A DNA stretch of 50,563 nucleotides from Clostridiales bacterium (GTDB taxonomy: Bacteria > Bacillota > Clostridia > Caldicoprobacterales > DTU083), in NCBI GenBank assembly GCA_012842605.1, contig DUSN01000103.1:1-50563 (forward strand). The letters run 5' to 3'. Positions 42,812 to 50,563 of this stretch are shown one piece after another. A program made the position numbers and the translations under genes. The notes under the pieces are model-generated. The model had not been told where the DNA came from, did not search any database, and worked only from the letters and a program-made list of their open reading frames with translations. Numbering within the stretch: the stretch's first letter is position 1; each line of letters begins with the position of its first letter.

Positions 42812-43462
42812 ATGTTTCAGAAATACGAAAGAAATGCACATGCTGCCAAGCAAACTGACAGTATGCAGACAGACATCAGGGAACGCAACCGTATAGAAAT
42901 AGTAAGGCTGGTTAACCAGGCAAAGAACGGAAGCCATCATGCATTGGAAAAGCTGATTGCCAGGCTGCAGCCGCTTATTTACTCAACCATCAGAAGGCAT
43001 GCTGCCGGTCCTGACTGGGAGGATTTGCTGCAGGAGGCGGCATTGGTAATACTGGAGGGAATCCGGGACTATAACGAGACAACAGGAATTCCCTTTCTGG
43101 CGTACATAAAAATCAAACTGAATTTTCATATTTACAACTTGTGCCGCCGGCAAAGGAAGAAAGAATTTTATAATAATTCGTTTTATAATATTTCACCTGA
43201 AAGCAATGAGGTGGATCCAATGGATCTGATAGTTGATGAAACAAATGATACATTGGGATATGTACTGAAAAGAGAGCAGGCTGCTGCCGTCAAGGAAGCC
43301 CTGGAATCCCTTGACCTAAAGCACAGGCAGGTTATTATCCTCTATCACTTTAAAAAGCTCAGCCTGAGGGAGATTGCAAAAAAACTGGGCGTCAGCTACA
43401 GGACTGCCCAGCGGTACAAAGCAAAAGCAGAGGAACGCATGGCGGGACTGCTGGGTGAATAG
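42812..43462 (+). CDS. Sigma-70 family RNA polymerase sigma factor, SOS-controlled
   Basis: A 216-residue alternative sigma factor. Region 2 is recognisable in DWEDLLQEAALVILEGIRDY and GIPFLAYIKIKLNFHIYNLC (about residues 70-115). Region 4 lies in LESLDLKHRQVIILYHFKKL and SLREIAKKLGVSYRTAQRYK (about 165-205), a clear helix-turn-helix. Regions 1 and 3 are absent, as in short alternative factors such as the TcdR/BotR/UviA group or SigO-type factors. I put the start at the ATG at 42812, with GGGAGG 8 bases upstream; an ATG at 42752 lies inside the LexA box and would be at the extreme 5' end of the mRNA. No anti-sigma factor lies next to it. Confidence 0.88.
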   Translation: MFQKYERNAHAAKQTDSMQTDIRERNRIEIVRLVNQAKNGSHHALEKLIARLQPLIYSTIRRHAAGPDWEDLLQEAALVILEGIRDYNETTGIPFLAYIKIKLNFHIYNLCRRQRKKEFYNNSFYNISPESNEVDPMDLIVDETNDTLGYVLKREQAAAVKEALESLDLKHRQVIILYHFKKLSLREIAKKLGVSYRTAQRYKAKAEERMAGLLGE

Positions 43463-43502
43463 TCCCCCTGCCTTTGCTGCTTATTATGTTCCATCAGCGT
43501 TT

Positions 43503-44417
43503 TTATTCCGTCAGCTTTTTGAATAAGTCACCAAATACAGGGTCGCGATGCACAAAATATGCGCTTCGAATTAAATGCCGCGACCGGTCAAAGCTCCAGG
43601 TTAACTGATCGGTTAAAACCGGGCTGTGCTCAATATGGGTGGGGACCCAGTCCGGATTTACAATCCAGGCAATGGCTGCTACATCCCAGATAACCTTGGA
43701 CCAGGCATAGGGATTTTTTGTGTAATTCTTCACTATATCAGTAAGGTATGTTCCTATCGGGCTCTTGCCAGACAGACAGCTTTCCAGCTCAGGTATGGTT
43801 GTATGCAGGTGGGTGGTGACACCCATGACAGGAATTCTGATCAAAGGCACACCGCTGTCAAGAATTACGCGGGAAGCAGCAATATCCTGCATAAGGTTGA
43901 ACTCCTTGGTGTCATGCCAATGAAGGGCATTCCCGCCCAGCCAGACAACAACTATCTTTTTTATAATATCCGGCTCCAGCATAATAGCAGAAGCCACATT
44001 GGTCACAGCGCCGATTGCAACTACATATAAGGGATCTTTTTCATCTGATTCCATAGCCCTTTTGATCAGATCCTTTACAGCATCGCTTTCCTCCGGGCGG
44101 CTTCTGTTTTTAAGATAATCAGTTGAACCACGGAATACAGGAAACTGTGATGAACAGTTCATGATACTAAGTATCTTGTTAATCTCCTGAAAACTTAACT
44201 CCATTCCTTCAGCCGGACCGGTTGAACGGTCATTATAAAAAGGTGCAGCGTAAATTGCTTCCAGACTGATTTTTTCACCGGATTTTATGGCATAGGCCAA
44301 TGCAAACTGATCATCCACTTCATTGTATGTGTCTGTGTCCAAAACCATTCTGACCCTGCCGACAGGCGGTTCCAATAATTTCATCATTAAGTCCGCCGGA
44401 ATCTTAGGAAAATCCAT
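43503..44417 (-). CDS. Inosine-uridine-preferring nucleoside hydrolase family protein
   Basis: A 304-residue protein of the IUNH family. The Ca2+-binding and catalytic cluster DTDTYNEVDDQFALAYAI near residue 28 is a variant of the usual DTDPGxDDA motif, with a Glu-Val insertion as in distant family members. VVAIGAVTNVASAI near 130 is the family's A.GP.TN equivalent, and WDVAAIAWIVNP near 245 holds the late Asp. Typical members hydrolyse the N-glycosidic bond of nucleosides to ribose and base. The altered motif leaves open a different N-glycoside substrate. GGGGGAGAG lies 4 bases before the ATG. It is monocistronic and convergent with the sigma-factor gene. Confidence 0.85.
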   Translation of the reverse strand: MDFPKIPADLMMKLLEPPVGRVRMVLDTDTYNEVDDQFALAYAIKSGEKISLEAIYAAPFYNDRSTGPAEGMELSFQEINKILSIMNCSSQFPVFRGSTDYLKNRSRPEESDAVKDLIKRAMESDEKDPLYVVAIGAVTNVASAIMLEPDIIKKIVVVWLGGNALHWHDTKEFNLMQDIAASRVILDSGVPLIRIPVMGVTTHLHTTIPELESCLSGKSPIGTYLTDIVKNYTKNPYAWSKVIWDVAAIAWIVNPDWVPTHIEHSPVLTDQLTWSFDRSRHLIRSAYFVHRDPVFGDLFKKLTE

Positions 44418-44548
44418 TATACTCTCCCCCCTGCTTGATTTACCTTAATTATAGCACAAGCATGCTGATAAAATTTTATAAAAATGGAATATTTATAAAC
44501 TTATTTCAAAAAATAAATATAACTTTCATGGAAGGGAAGTGCTGCTCT

Positions 44549-44713
44549 TTGTCAATAATAAAAAGTCAATTTACCACAATCTTTGGTGACAGAAGAGAAT
44601 ACAGCAGAAGAACCTTTAAATTTGAAGAAAGGCACTTTACCAGAGAGCCTGAAACCCCTAAAGGACGTTTTGAAGGAGAGTTATCCAGCAAGCGGAACAG
44701 GGATTTCAGCTGA
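44549..44713 (+). CDS. Possible small basic protein of 54 residues, unrecognised
   Basis: A short frame with a TTG start at 44549 and a good ribosome site GGAAGGGAAG (44530-44539) 9 bases upstream. The predicted product begins SIIKSQFTTIFGDRREYSRR after the start and is rich in Arg, Glu and Phe. An in-frame ATG at 44528 has no ribosome site. I recognise no family. No clear promoter is visible, and the frame lies in the gap between a divergent gene and a terminator, so it may be chance. Confidence 0.3.
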   Translation: MSIIKSQFTTIFGDRREYSRRTFKFEERHFTREPETPKGRFEGELSSKRNRDFS

Positions 44714-44720
44714 CCATGAA

Positions 44721-44760
44721 AGATATAAAAGAGCCTTGGCCTAACTTGCCTAAGGCTCTT
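44721..44760 (-). terminator. Rho-independent terminator of the beta-CASP gene
   Basis: AAGAGCCTT (44729-44737) and AAGGCTCTT (44752-44760) form a 9-bp stem extended by GG/CC; on the minus strand TTTTATATCTTT follows. Confidence 0.7.
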
Positions 44761-44838
44761 CCACCTGCATGAGCCTTTTAACTTGCCCATAGCTCTTCTG
44801 CCTGCGGGGCTTTTATGCTTTCCCATTTGCATATCTTT

Positions 44839-46512
44839 CTACTTTCCAATCAGCATGCTTAAATTTACAATATCACTTTCCAGATCCAGCAAAATATTGT
44901 TAATGCTGTTGCACTTGGCTGCTGAAACAGGCTGTGAACCTAAACTGTCCTCCAATTGCTTCAGCGTATGCTCAAACAAAGCCTTCAGGCTCTTAAGCTC
45001 CCTTATCAGGATGCAAAACTGTTCTTCCGCAAGGGTACCGTCCGCAGCCGGTTTCTCAATACCAACTTCCTCCACCATGTTATTAGCCTTTATTTCATAG
45101 ACTTCATCATATTCCGGTATAATGCATTCTATGCCGAGCACTTTTTCCACTTCAGCAGCAAAATCCGCTTTTGCCTGATACTCGCCATGAACGATAAAAA
45201 GCTTGACAGGCTTCTTCTTAAAATTCATAAGCCAGTTAATCAGCCCGTTTTTGTCAGCATGGCCGGAAAATCCTTCTACATTATATACTTCTGCATTTAC
45301 AGATATTTCCTCGCCCAGTATCTTGACCTTTTTGGCACCGTCAAGTATTCTTCTGCCCAGAGTCCCTTCTGCCTGATACCCGACAAAAATAATGCTGTTG
45401 TTTTTCTTCCAAAGGTTATGCTTCAGGTGATGCTTAATACGGCCGGCATCACACATACCGCTGGAGGAAATTATAATCTTGGGTTCATCGGAAAAATTAA
45501 GCTGTTTAGACTCATCTGCATTTTGTGTAAAGTGAAGATTTGCAAAGATCAGTGGGTTGTCACCCCGCATGAGATATTCCCTTGCTTCCTTATCAAATAC
45601 ACCGGCGTTCCTTTGAAATACCTCAGTAGCTTTTGCGGCTAAAGGACTGTCAATATAAACCGGTATATTCCGCAAAAAACTGAGTTGGATTTCATCTAAA
45701 TCTTTGTGGGAATCATAATACTTGTTCAGTTCATATATTATTTCCTGTGTGCGCCCGACGGCAAAGCTGGGAATGATAACTGTACCGCCCCTTAAGACTG
45801 TCTTAAGTATGATATTTAAAAGCTCTTTTTCCCTTTTTTCTATATGTTCATGCAGCCGGTTGCCGTAGGTGGCTTCCATGATAACATAATCAGCACTTTC
45901 TATGACAGCAGGGTCATTCAAGATGGGCTTTTCCTTCATGCCTATATCGCCGGAATATACTATCTTAACCGTATCCTGGCCTTCTTTAATCCACATTTCA
46001 ATAATTGAAGAACCTAACACATGACCTGCATCATTAAAACGAAGGGTAAGATTTTCATCTGCATTAACGATCTGTTCATATAATACTGGTTTGAAATATT
46101 TAAAGCTTCTTTTGGCATCATCCTGGGTATACAAAGGCTCTATAAGAGGCCTGCCTGCACGCATTGCCTTGCGATTTGCCCATTCAGTTTCCATTTCCTG
46201 AATATGTGCACTGTCCAGCAGCATTATTTCGCATAGATCATATGTTGGCCTGGAACAGTATATTGTACCGTGGAATCCTTTCTTAACCAGAAGCGGAATA
46301 CGGCCGCTGTGATCTATATGGCTGTGGCTTAAAACCATATAGTCTATATCTGCCGGATTAAAAGGCAGTTCCTGATAATTCAGCTCGTCATCTTTTCCCT
46401 GAAACATGCCGCAGTCAAGCAGCAAACGCTTGTCTCCAAACTCTATCAGATGACATGAACCTGTAACACCCTTTACTGCACCTATGAAGCGGATATTCAT
46501 ATGATCACTCAT
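44839..46512 (-). CDS. Beta-CASP metallo-beta-lactamase-fold RNase-like hydrolase
   Basis: A 557-residue cytoplasmic protein. The metallo-beta-lactamase part has HSHIDHSGRIP near residue 60, GHVLGSS near 163 and YSGDIG near 187. The beta-CASP part has motif A MEATYGNRL near 215, IPSFAVGRTQE near 247, SSSGMCDAGR near 354, then GFSGHAD near 415 and the late His in FIVHGEYQAK. These proteins cleave or trim RNA with two Zn2+ ions. The ~90-residue helical C-terminal extension (from about residue 465) is beyond the core fold and may mediate dimerisation or RNA contact. The start may be 46512 or the ATG at 46500; neither has a strong ribosome site. Confidence 0.9.
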   Translation of the reverse strand: MSDHMNIRFIGAVKGVTGSCHLIEFGDKRLLLDCGMFQGKDDELNYQELPFNPADIDYMVLSHSHIDHSGRIPLLVKKGFHGTIYCSRPTYDLCEIMLLDSAHIQEMETEWANRKAMRAGRPLIEPLYTQDDAKRSFKYFKPVLYEQIVNADENLTLRFNDAGHVLGSSIIEMWIKEGQDTVKIVYSGDIGMKEKPILNDPAVIESADYVIMEATYGNRLHEHIEKREKELLNIILKTVLRGGTVIIPSFAVGRTQEIIYELNKYYDSHKDLDEIQLSFLRNIPVYIDSPLAAKATEVFQRNAGVFDKEAREYLMRGDNPLIFANLHFTQNADESKQLNFSDEPKIIISSSGMCDAGRIKHHLKHNLWKKNNSIIFVGYQAEGTLGRRILDGAKKVKILGEEISVNAEVYNVEGFSGHADKNGLINWLMNFKKKPVKLFIVHGEYQAKADFAAEVEKVLGIECIIPEYDEVYEIKANNMVEEVGIEKPAADGTLAEEQFCILIRELKSLKALFEHTLKQLEDSLGSQPVSAAKCNSINNILLDLESDIVNLSMLIGK

Positions 46513-46569
46513 TTCTTATAACAGGGTTTATATTGATCCATAAATAGAAAGTTTATACTCCTATATTTT

Positions 46570-46597
46570 ATTGTAACATATTGTAGTATATTGTCAA
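46570..46597 (-). promoter_or_regulatory. Sigma-A promoter of the beta-CASP gene
   Basis: On the minus strand TTGACA (46592-46597) and TACAAT (46570-46575) are 16 bases apart. Confidence 0.65.
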
Positions 46598-46671
46598 AGT
46601 TCAGCAAAGGGCATTACAAAAAGGATGCTCCTCCTCTCTTCTTTACAGGGTTGAATTAGGCAAGATAAAAT

Positions 46672-48186
46672 TTACTGTTGCTGCTGTGATTTCCACTCGT
46701 CAATCTGAGCCTGCAATGTTTCGATAATTACATCTAAACCGGCTTCTTTAAGCCTTATTTTCAATTTATTTAGATTTTCCTCCACTTCAACGCTTCCTGT
46801 CATTAAGGCAGGTCTGAACTCCCTGTGTACATCCGCTACAGCCGCTATTTCATTCTTAATTGGCTCAATATCAGGTACAAATCCTAAGATTGGAGATTTT
46901 ACCGCCGCATCATTAAAGGCCTTGTATTTTTCCCATAGATCATCCGGATCATCAACAGTAGGATACATAATAAATCTATTGCCAAGTGAATAATTGGGCA
47001 CTACATACCTTGAACTGGCTTCAAGGAATTTCACCTTGTCCACTTTACCTTTTACCACTTCATAATGCAGCCCCTCTATTCCATAGCCAAGGGTATTTCT
47101 GACATCCGGATCGGTGTTAACCAAATTTAAAAATTGCACTGCCTTTACCTTGTTTCTGCTTTTAGATGAAACAGTTACAATAGCACCTCTGGTAGATTCA
47201 GTAGTAACAATGGCTTCTTCTGCCTGCACTGCAACAACAGGAAAGCCCTTATCTTTCGTCCAAATTACATCAGCGTAGGGACCGCCCTGCGCCTGCTTCC
47301 AAAATACCTTTTCGCCTCTTACAAGCCCGGAAGGAGGCTTGATTGCTGCATCCTGGTTAATATATCCGGCTTTGAAATACCTTCGGAGAGTATGGAGAAC
47401 TTCCACGATTCTTTCCTCTTCATACAGATTTCTTACAGCAAGGTCCGGATCCGATAAATTTATAACAGCAGGTACATCAATTAACAGGTATTCATATCCC
47501 CAATAGAAGTATGAATCCTGATCAAGATCCATGAGCTGCCATTCCGGTTCAAGAACCTTCAGTTTTTCAAACCATGGCTCAAGGTCTTCTATGGTTTTTA
47601 TATTGCGGATATCAATATTGTATTTTTCAACTAATTCCTTGGGGTACATCCACCATTGCGGAGTTGCTATTTCCTTGTTGGTTGGAATACCATATATTTT
47701 CCCATCCACTCTTACACCCTCCCAGAAAAGAGGGTTAATAGCCTTCAGAATGCCTTGTCCATACTTTTGCAGCAGATCATCCAGCGGTTCATATGCGCCT
47801 CTTTTTGCATTGCCCAGATAATCTGACATAAAAGCAATATCATAATTCGTGCCTGAATTAATAATAGCTGTAATCTTGGTCTCATAATCACCCCAATCCA
47901 CGAAAATGAGATTAACAGCTGCATTTACTTTTTCCAATGTCATTCGTGACAGCTCTTCATTGATTATGCCCAAATCAGCTGGAGGGGTGCCAATGGTATA
48001 GTATATCAACTGTACGGCTTTATCATTGCTGTTCTGTGTTCCGTTTGCATTATCTTCACTGCTGCCTGCAGTGTCACCTGGAGGCATTTGATTACCATCA
48101 TGTGAATTTTCGTTTTGACTGCAGCCTGTAAATATCAATACTGTCAGTAATAACGCCAATACAGATGAAGCAATCTTTTGTTTCAT
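46672..48186 (-). CDS. Sugar ABC substrate-binding lipoprotein with DUF3502-type C terminus, separately promoted
   Basis: A 504-residue lipoprotein. The signal MKQKIASSVLALLLTVLIFT ends in the lipobox FTGC, followed by an Asn/Asp/Gly-rich linker. The body is the family 1 binding fold, and the C-terminal KSPILGFVPDIEPIKNEIAA region is DUF3502-like. It ends in a Gln-rich SQQQQ. AAGGAGG lies 7 bases before the ATG. It is related to the next lipoprotein upstream (48375-49868), but a terminator and its own promoter lie between them, and no permease genes follow. It could supply the same permeases with a second ligand. Confidence 0.92.
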   Translation of the reverse strand: MKQKIASSVLALLLTVLIFTGCSQNENSHDGNQMPPGDTAGSSEDNANGTQNSNDKAVQLIYYTIGTPPADLGIINEELSRMTLEKVNAAVNLIFVDWGDYETKITAIINSGTNYDIAFMSDYLGNAKRGAYEPLDDLLQKYGQGILKAINPLFWEGVRVDGKIYGIPTNKEIATPQWWMYPKELVEKYNIDIRNIKTIEDLEPWFEKLKVLEPEWQLMDLDQDSYFYWGYEYLLIDVPAVINLSDPDLAVRNLYEEERIVEVLHTLRRYFKAGYINQDAAIKPPSGLVRGEKVFWKQAQGGPYADVIWTKDKGFPVVAVQAEEAIVTTESTRGAIVTVSSKSRNKVKAVQFLNLVNTDPDVRNTLGYGIEGLHYEVVKGKVDKVKFLEASSRYVVPNYSLGNRFIMYPTVDDPDDLWEKYKAFNDAAVKSPILGFVPDIEPIKNEIAAVADVHREFRPALMTGSVEVEENLNKLKIRLKEAGLDVIIETLQAQIDEWKSQQQQ

Positions 48187-48232
48187 TACCAGTCCTCCTT
48201 GTTAAAAGCAGAAAAAACAAACCACTTACAGG

Positions 48233-48262
48233 ATACTATAACCAACATACAGCAAATGTCAA
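48233..48262 (-). promoter_or_regulatory. Promoter of the lipoprotein gene at 46672
   Basis: On the minus strand TTGACA (48257-48262) is followed by TATAGT (48235-48240) at 16 bases, or TAGTAT (48233-48238) at 18 bases. Confidence 0.55.
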
Positions 48263-48267
48263 TACGT

Positions 48268-48302
48268 TAAAGAACCAGGCCAAAGAAAATTTGGCCTGGT
48301 TC
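48268..48302 (-). terminator. Rho-independent terminator after the lipoprotein gene at 48375
   Basis: GAACCAGGCCAAA (48272-48284) and TTTGGCCTGGTTC (48290-48302) form a perfect 13-bp stem with a 5-base loop; on the minus strand a short TTT follows the stem. Confidence 0.75.
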
Positions 48303-48374
48303 CTTTCAGCCTACGACAGCAGGTTCACTGCCGCCTTCGATACTATACTTGATTGTTTTTATGAAATTATCAGA

Positions 48375-49868
48375 TCAGCCGCCGAATGCTGCATCGATCT
48401 GGCTCTGCATTGTTTCAATAATCTTGCCGAATCCTGCTGCATCCAGTTCTTCCTTCAGCTGAGGTATAAGCACCTTGGGATCTTTTGTGCCGGTGAACAG
48501 TTCGCTCTTATACTTTGCATAGACGGATCTGCAGTTGGCTATTTCATTTTCAATAGAAGAGGTATCAGTTGTGAAGCCCAGCAATACTGAAGGCTTAGCC
48601 TTTTCATTCAGCTGTTTAACTTCTTCCCACTGATTGAATTCATCATCAACAAGCTGGGAAACTGTGAAGAATGTTCCCTGTGTATAGCCTGCCATTGTCC
48701 AGTTGGTATTCAGCTTTTTAACTTTGCCGTCAACATATTCGAAGTTGTCGCCTTCGAGTCCATAGTAGAAAGCGTCTCTAACCTTGGTGTCCAGGTTAAC
48801 CAGCTGCAGGAACTCCAGGGCTTTTCCGGGATACTGGGAGCTTGCGGAAACTGCGTTCAATGAACCTCTAACAGAGTCATTGGAAACAATTGTTTCACCA
48901 TACTGAATAGCTGCGGCTTCTACTCCCATGGAGGGACCCCAAACGGTCTTAGCAGCTAAGCTCCAACCCTGAGCAACAAAGAATGGCCTGTAGGAGGGTA
49001 CTTCGGATACTGCTGCAGCATCAGCATTGATAATGCCTTCTTTATACCATTTGTGGATATACTCCAACTGGCTAATAACGTCTTCCTGTTCAAGTGTGTA
49101 AACAACCTTGCGGTTCTGGTCATCGAACCTTACGCCAACGGGAAGATCGCCAACACCGCCGGAATCATACTGGAACATAACCTGGTTGAAACCATTTGCA
49201 TCCAGCAGCAATGCAGGTGAGCCTTCGCCTTCCTTTATAGCCCTGAGTGCGGAATCCAGGCCTGCAACATCATGAATGTTTTCATAATCAATGCCATACT
49301 TCTCAGCTTTTGCCTTGTCCCATACAAAGTACTGTGTAATGGAGCTGTCCTTATAGGTAGGTACGGCATAGATCTTACCGTTAACCATTGAAGCATCCCA
49401 GTATTGATCAGGAATGTAAGCAACCAGCTCAGGTGCATGCTGATTCAAGAGATCTGTAATATCATAGTAAGCACCAAGGTTAACATCAGATACATAAGTA
49501 TCTACGTTGGTAAACAGAATGTCAAATGGTTCACCGGAGTTTACTATAACATTTCTTCTGTTGCCCCAGTCGCCCCAGGAAACAACTTCTACATCAATGT
49601 TAACGCCTATTTTCTCTGCCAGATACGGATCAATGTTTGCTTTCCATTGATCATAGTTTTCCGGCATGCCTCCGCCAACAACTACCCATTTTAACGGAAC
49701 AACCTCTGCAGGTTCTCCAGTTTCAACAGGTGTTTCGGTAGGATTGGTGCCGGGTTTATCGGTGGGTACCACCGGATCGCCTGCGGGTTTTTGTCCGCAT
49801 CCGGCAAACAATGCTGCTGCCATTGCAATGACCAGCAACACAGTTATAAGTTTTGTGAGTGACTTCAT
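48375..49868 (-). CDS. Sugar ABC substrate-binding lipoprotein with DUF3502-type C terminus
   Basis: A 497-residue lipoprotein. The signal MKSLTKLITVLLVIAMAAAL ends in the lipobox FAGC, followed by a Thr/Pro/Glu linker. The core is a family 1 binding protein and the tail KPSVLLGFTTDTSSIENEIA is DUF3502. AAGGAGG lies 6 bases before the ATG. It follows the LplC-type permease gene by 71 bases and so ends an LplB-LplC-LplA operon that begins beyond the right edge. A strong terminator follows. Confidence 0.93.
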   Translation of the reverse strand: MKSLTKLITVLLVIAMAAALFAGCGQKPAGDPVVPTDKPGTNPTETPVETGEPAEVVPLKWVVVGGGMPENYDQWKANIDPYLAEKIGVNIDVEVVSWGDWGNRRNVIVNSGEPFDILFTNVDTYVSDVNLGAYYDITDLLNQHAPELVAYIPDQYWDASMVNGKIYAVPTYKDSSITQYFVWDKAKAEKYGIDYENIHDVAGLDSALRAIKEGEGSPALLLDANGFNQVMFQYDSGGVGDLPVGVRFDDQNRKVVYTLEQEDVISQLEYIHKWYKEGIINADAAAVSEVPSYRPFFVAQGWSLAAKTVWGPSMGVEAAAIQYGETIVSNDSVRGSLNAVSASSQYPGKALEFLQLVNLDTKVRDAFYYGLEGDNFEYVDGKVKKLNTNWTMAGYTQGTFFTVSQLVDDEFNQWEEVKQLNEKAKPSVLLGFTTDTSSIENEIANCRSVYAKYKSELFTGTKDPKVLIPQLKEELDAAGFGKIIETMQSQIDAAFGG

Positions 49869-49939
49869 AAAAATCCTCCTTGTAGAATTTGTATTTTTTA
49901 TTAGATATGAAAAATCAGTTATGATTTTTCATTTTCCAA

Positions 49940-50563
49940 TCAACCTTTAACAGCTCCGATAGTTAGACCGGAGATAAAAAATCTTTGGAAAAACGGATAA
50001 GCACAAGCTATGGGCAAAACAATTACAATAGCTATAGCCATTCTCACTGATTCAGTCGGCATTAATGCTTTATATTGCTGCAAGGACAGTCCGGCAGTGG
50101 GATTATTGGCCAGGTACTGGATATTTTGCTGCATATTGTTAAGCAGTGCCTGCAGGGAAATCAGGTTTTTGTTGGTAATGTACAGTGCTGACTGGAACCA
50201 GTCATTCCAATAACCGAATGAGAGGAACAGCGCAATTGTCGCCAGCAGCGGCTTTGATATGGGAAGCACAATCTTTGTAAATATAGTTAATTGTGAAGCA
50301 CCGTCTATCATAGTAGATTCAATGATTGAATCCGGGATGGTGGTTTTGAAGAAGGTCTTGCATATAACGACATTATAAGAAGATACACACAGTGGAAGTA
50401 TTAAAGCCCATATATTATCTTTAAATTTCAGTACATTTGCATTGATTACATATGAGGCAACCAGACCACCGTTGAAAATCATCGGAATAAATATAACCCA
50501 GGTCAGAAACCCTTTAAGCTTATACTGTGGCCTGGATAGTACATATCCCATAGATGTTGTTAA
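49940..50563 (-). CDS. LplC/YtcP-type sugar ABC transporter permease, partial (cut by window edge)
   Basis: The last 207 codons of a permease are present; the N terminus lies beyond the right edge. The EAA loop SIIESTMIDGASQLTIFTKI and the typical end GLTIGAVKG identify the LplC/YtcP type. The frame is open to the last base of the window. It is upstream of the lipoprotein gene at 48375 in the same operon. Its sequence is close to the permease at 18326-19294, including the SLQ..L..MQQNIQYL.N block, which suggests related transporters. Confidence 0.92.
   Translation of the reverse strand, partial: LTTSMGYVLSRPQYKLKGFLTWVIFIPMIFNGGLVASYVINANVLKFKDNIWALILPLCVSSYNVVICKTFFKTTIPDSIIESTMIDGASQLTIFTKIVLPISKPLLATIALFLSFGYWNDWFQSALYITNKNLISLQALLNNMQQNIQYLANNPTAGLSLQQYKALMPTESVRMAIAIVIVLPIACAYPFFQRFFISGLTIGAVKG

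Noticed and set aside
44566-44832. 88-codon minus-strand frame
   Set aside because: It spans the terminator of the beta-CASP gene and shows low-complexity basic residues without a ribosome site.
1-50563. CRISPR arrays, tRNA or rRNA genes
   Set aside because: No regularly spaced direct repeats, cloverleaf patterns or rRNA signature sequences were noticed on reading either strand; the only tRNA-related structure is the T-box.

Overview
The window looks like a chromosomal segment of a carbohydrate-degrading, Gram-positive, low-to-moderate G+C anaerobe, most likely class Clostridia. The grounds are strong AGGAGG-type ribosome binding sites with frequent GTG/TTG starts, canonical sigma-A promoters, a T-box leader, a yybP-ykoY-type leader, a Firmicute-type LexA box, LplA/LplB/LplC-type oligosaccharide ABC transporters, GTP-dependent PEP carboxykinase and the DUF1659/DUF2922/YvrJ trio. 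The genus cannot be fixed from the sequence alone. No rRNA, tRNA or CRISPR array was found.

Layout. 1-3.9 kb (minus): the start of a sugar ABC operon cut by the left edge (permease, binding lipoprotein), an alpha/beta hydrolase and a PHP-domain hydrolase. 4.1-6.1 kb: an rRNA-type methyltransferase overlapping an RluA-type pseudouridine synthase, then a PH-domain protein. 6.2-14 kb (plus): a collapsed uroporphyrinogen-decarboxylase-like gene; a leucine-type T-box in front of a TIM-barrel isomerase/acyl-CoA ligase fusion; a yybP-ykoY (Mn2+) type riboswitch in front of PEP carboxykinase; and a DEAD-family RNA helicase. 14-22.9 kb (minus): a six-gene operon of two SIS-domain proteins, a BadF-type sugar kinase, two permeases and a binding lipoprotein, followed by a separately promoted GH78-like rhamnosidase. 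23.1-26.5 kb (minus): a YvrJ/DUF2922/DUF1659 cassette, a Cof-type HAD phosphatase and an XRE regulator translationally coupled to a zinc-ribbon ImmA/IrrE peptidase. 26.6-28.2 kb: a complete IS1202-like (ISNCY) element, 1650 bp, with 26-bp imperfect terminal inverted repeats and 17-bp direct repeats, its transposase broken by one extra base. 28.3-36.2 kb: GH130 phosphorylase, two permeases, binding lipoprotein and a six-hairpin-type glycosidase (minus), with a divergent LacI-type regulator. 36.3-42.3 kb (minus): a binding lipoprotein broken by an in-frame amber codon, two permeases and a membrane-anchored AraC-type regulator. 42.7-46.5 kb: a sigma factor under a LexA box, a nucleoside hydrolase and a beta-CASP metallo-hydrolase. 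46.7-50.6 kb (minus): two related binding lipoproteins and the end of a permease.

How it works together. Most of the window serves uptake of oligosaccharides through LplABC-type importers and their cytoplasmic breakdown by GH78, GH130 and a six-hairpin-type enzyme. None of the transporters carries its own ATPase gene here, so they probably share one encoded elsewhere. Transport operons have local regulators (LacI, AraC) and candidate operators. Central metabolism is represented by PEP carboxykinase behind a probable metal-sensing leader and by a ligase fusion behind a probable tRNA-sensing leader. The most unusual points are these two riboswitch-gene pairings, the SOS-type sigma factor, and several decaying genes (URO-D remnant, amber-interrupted lipoprotein, frameshifted transposase).
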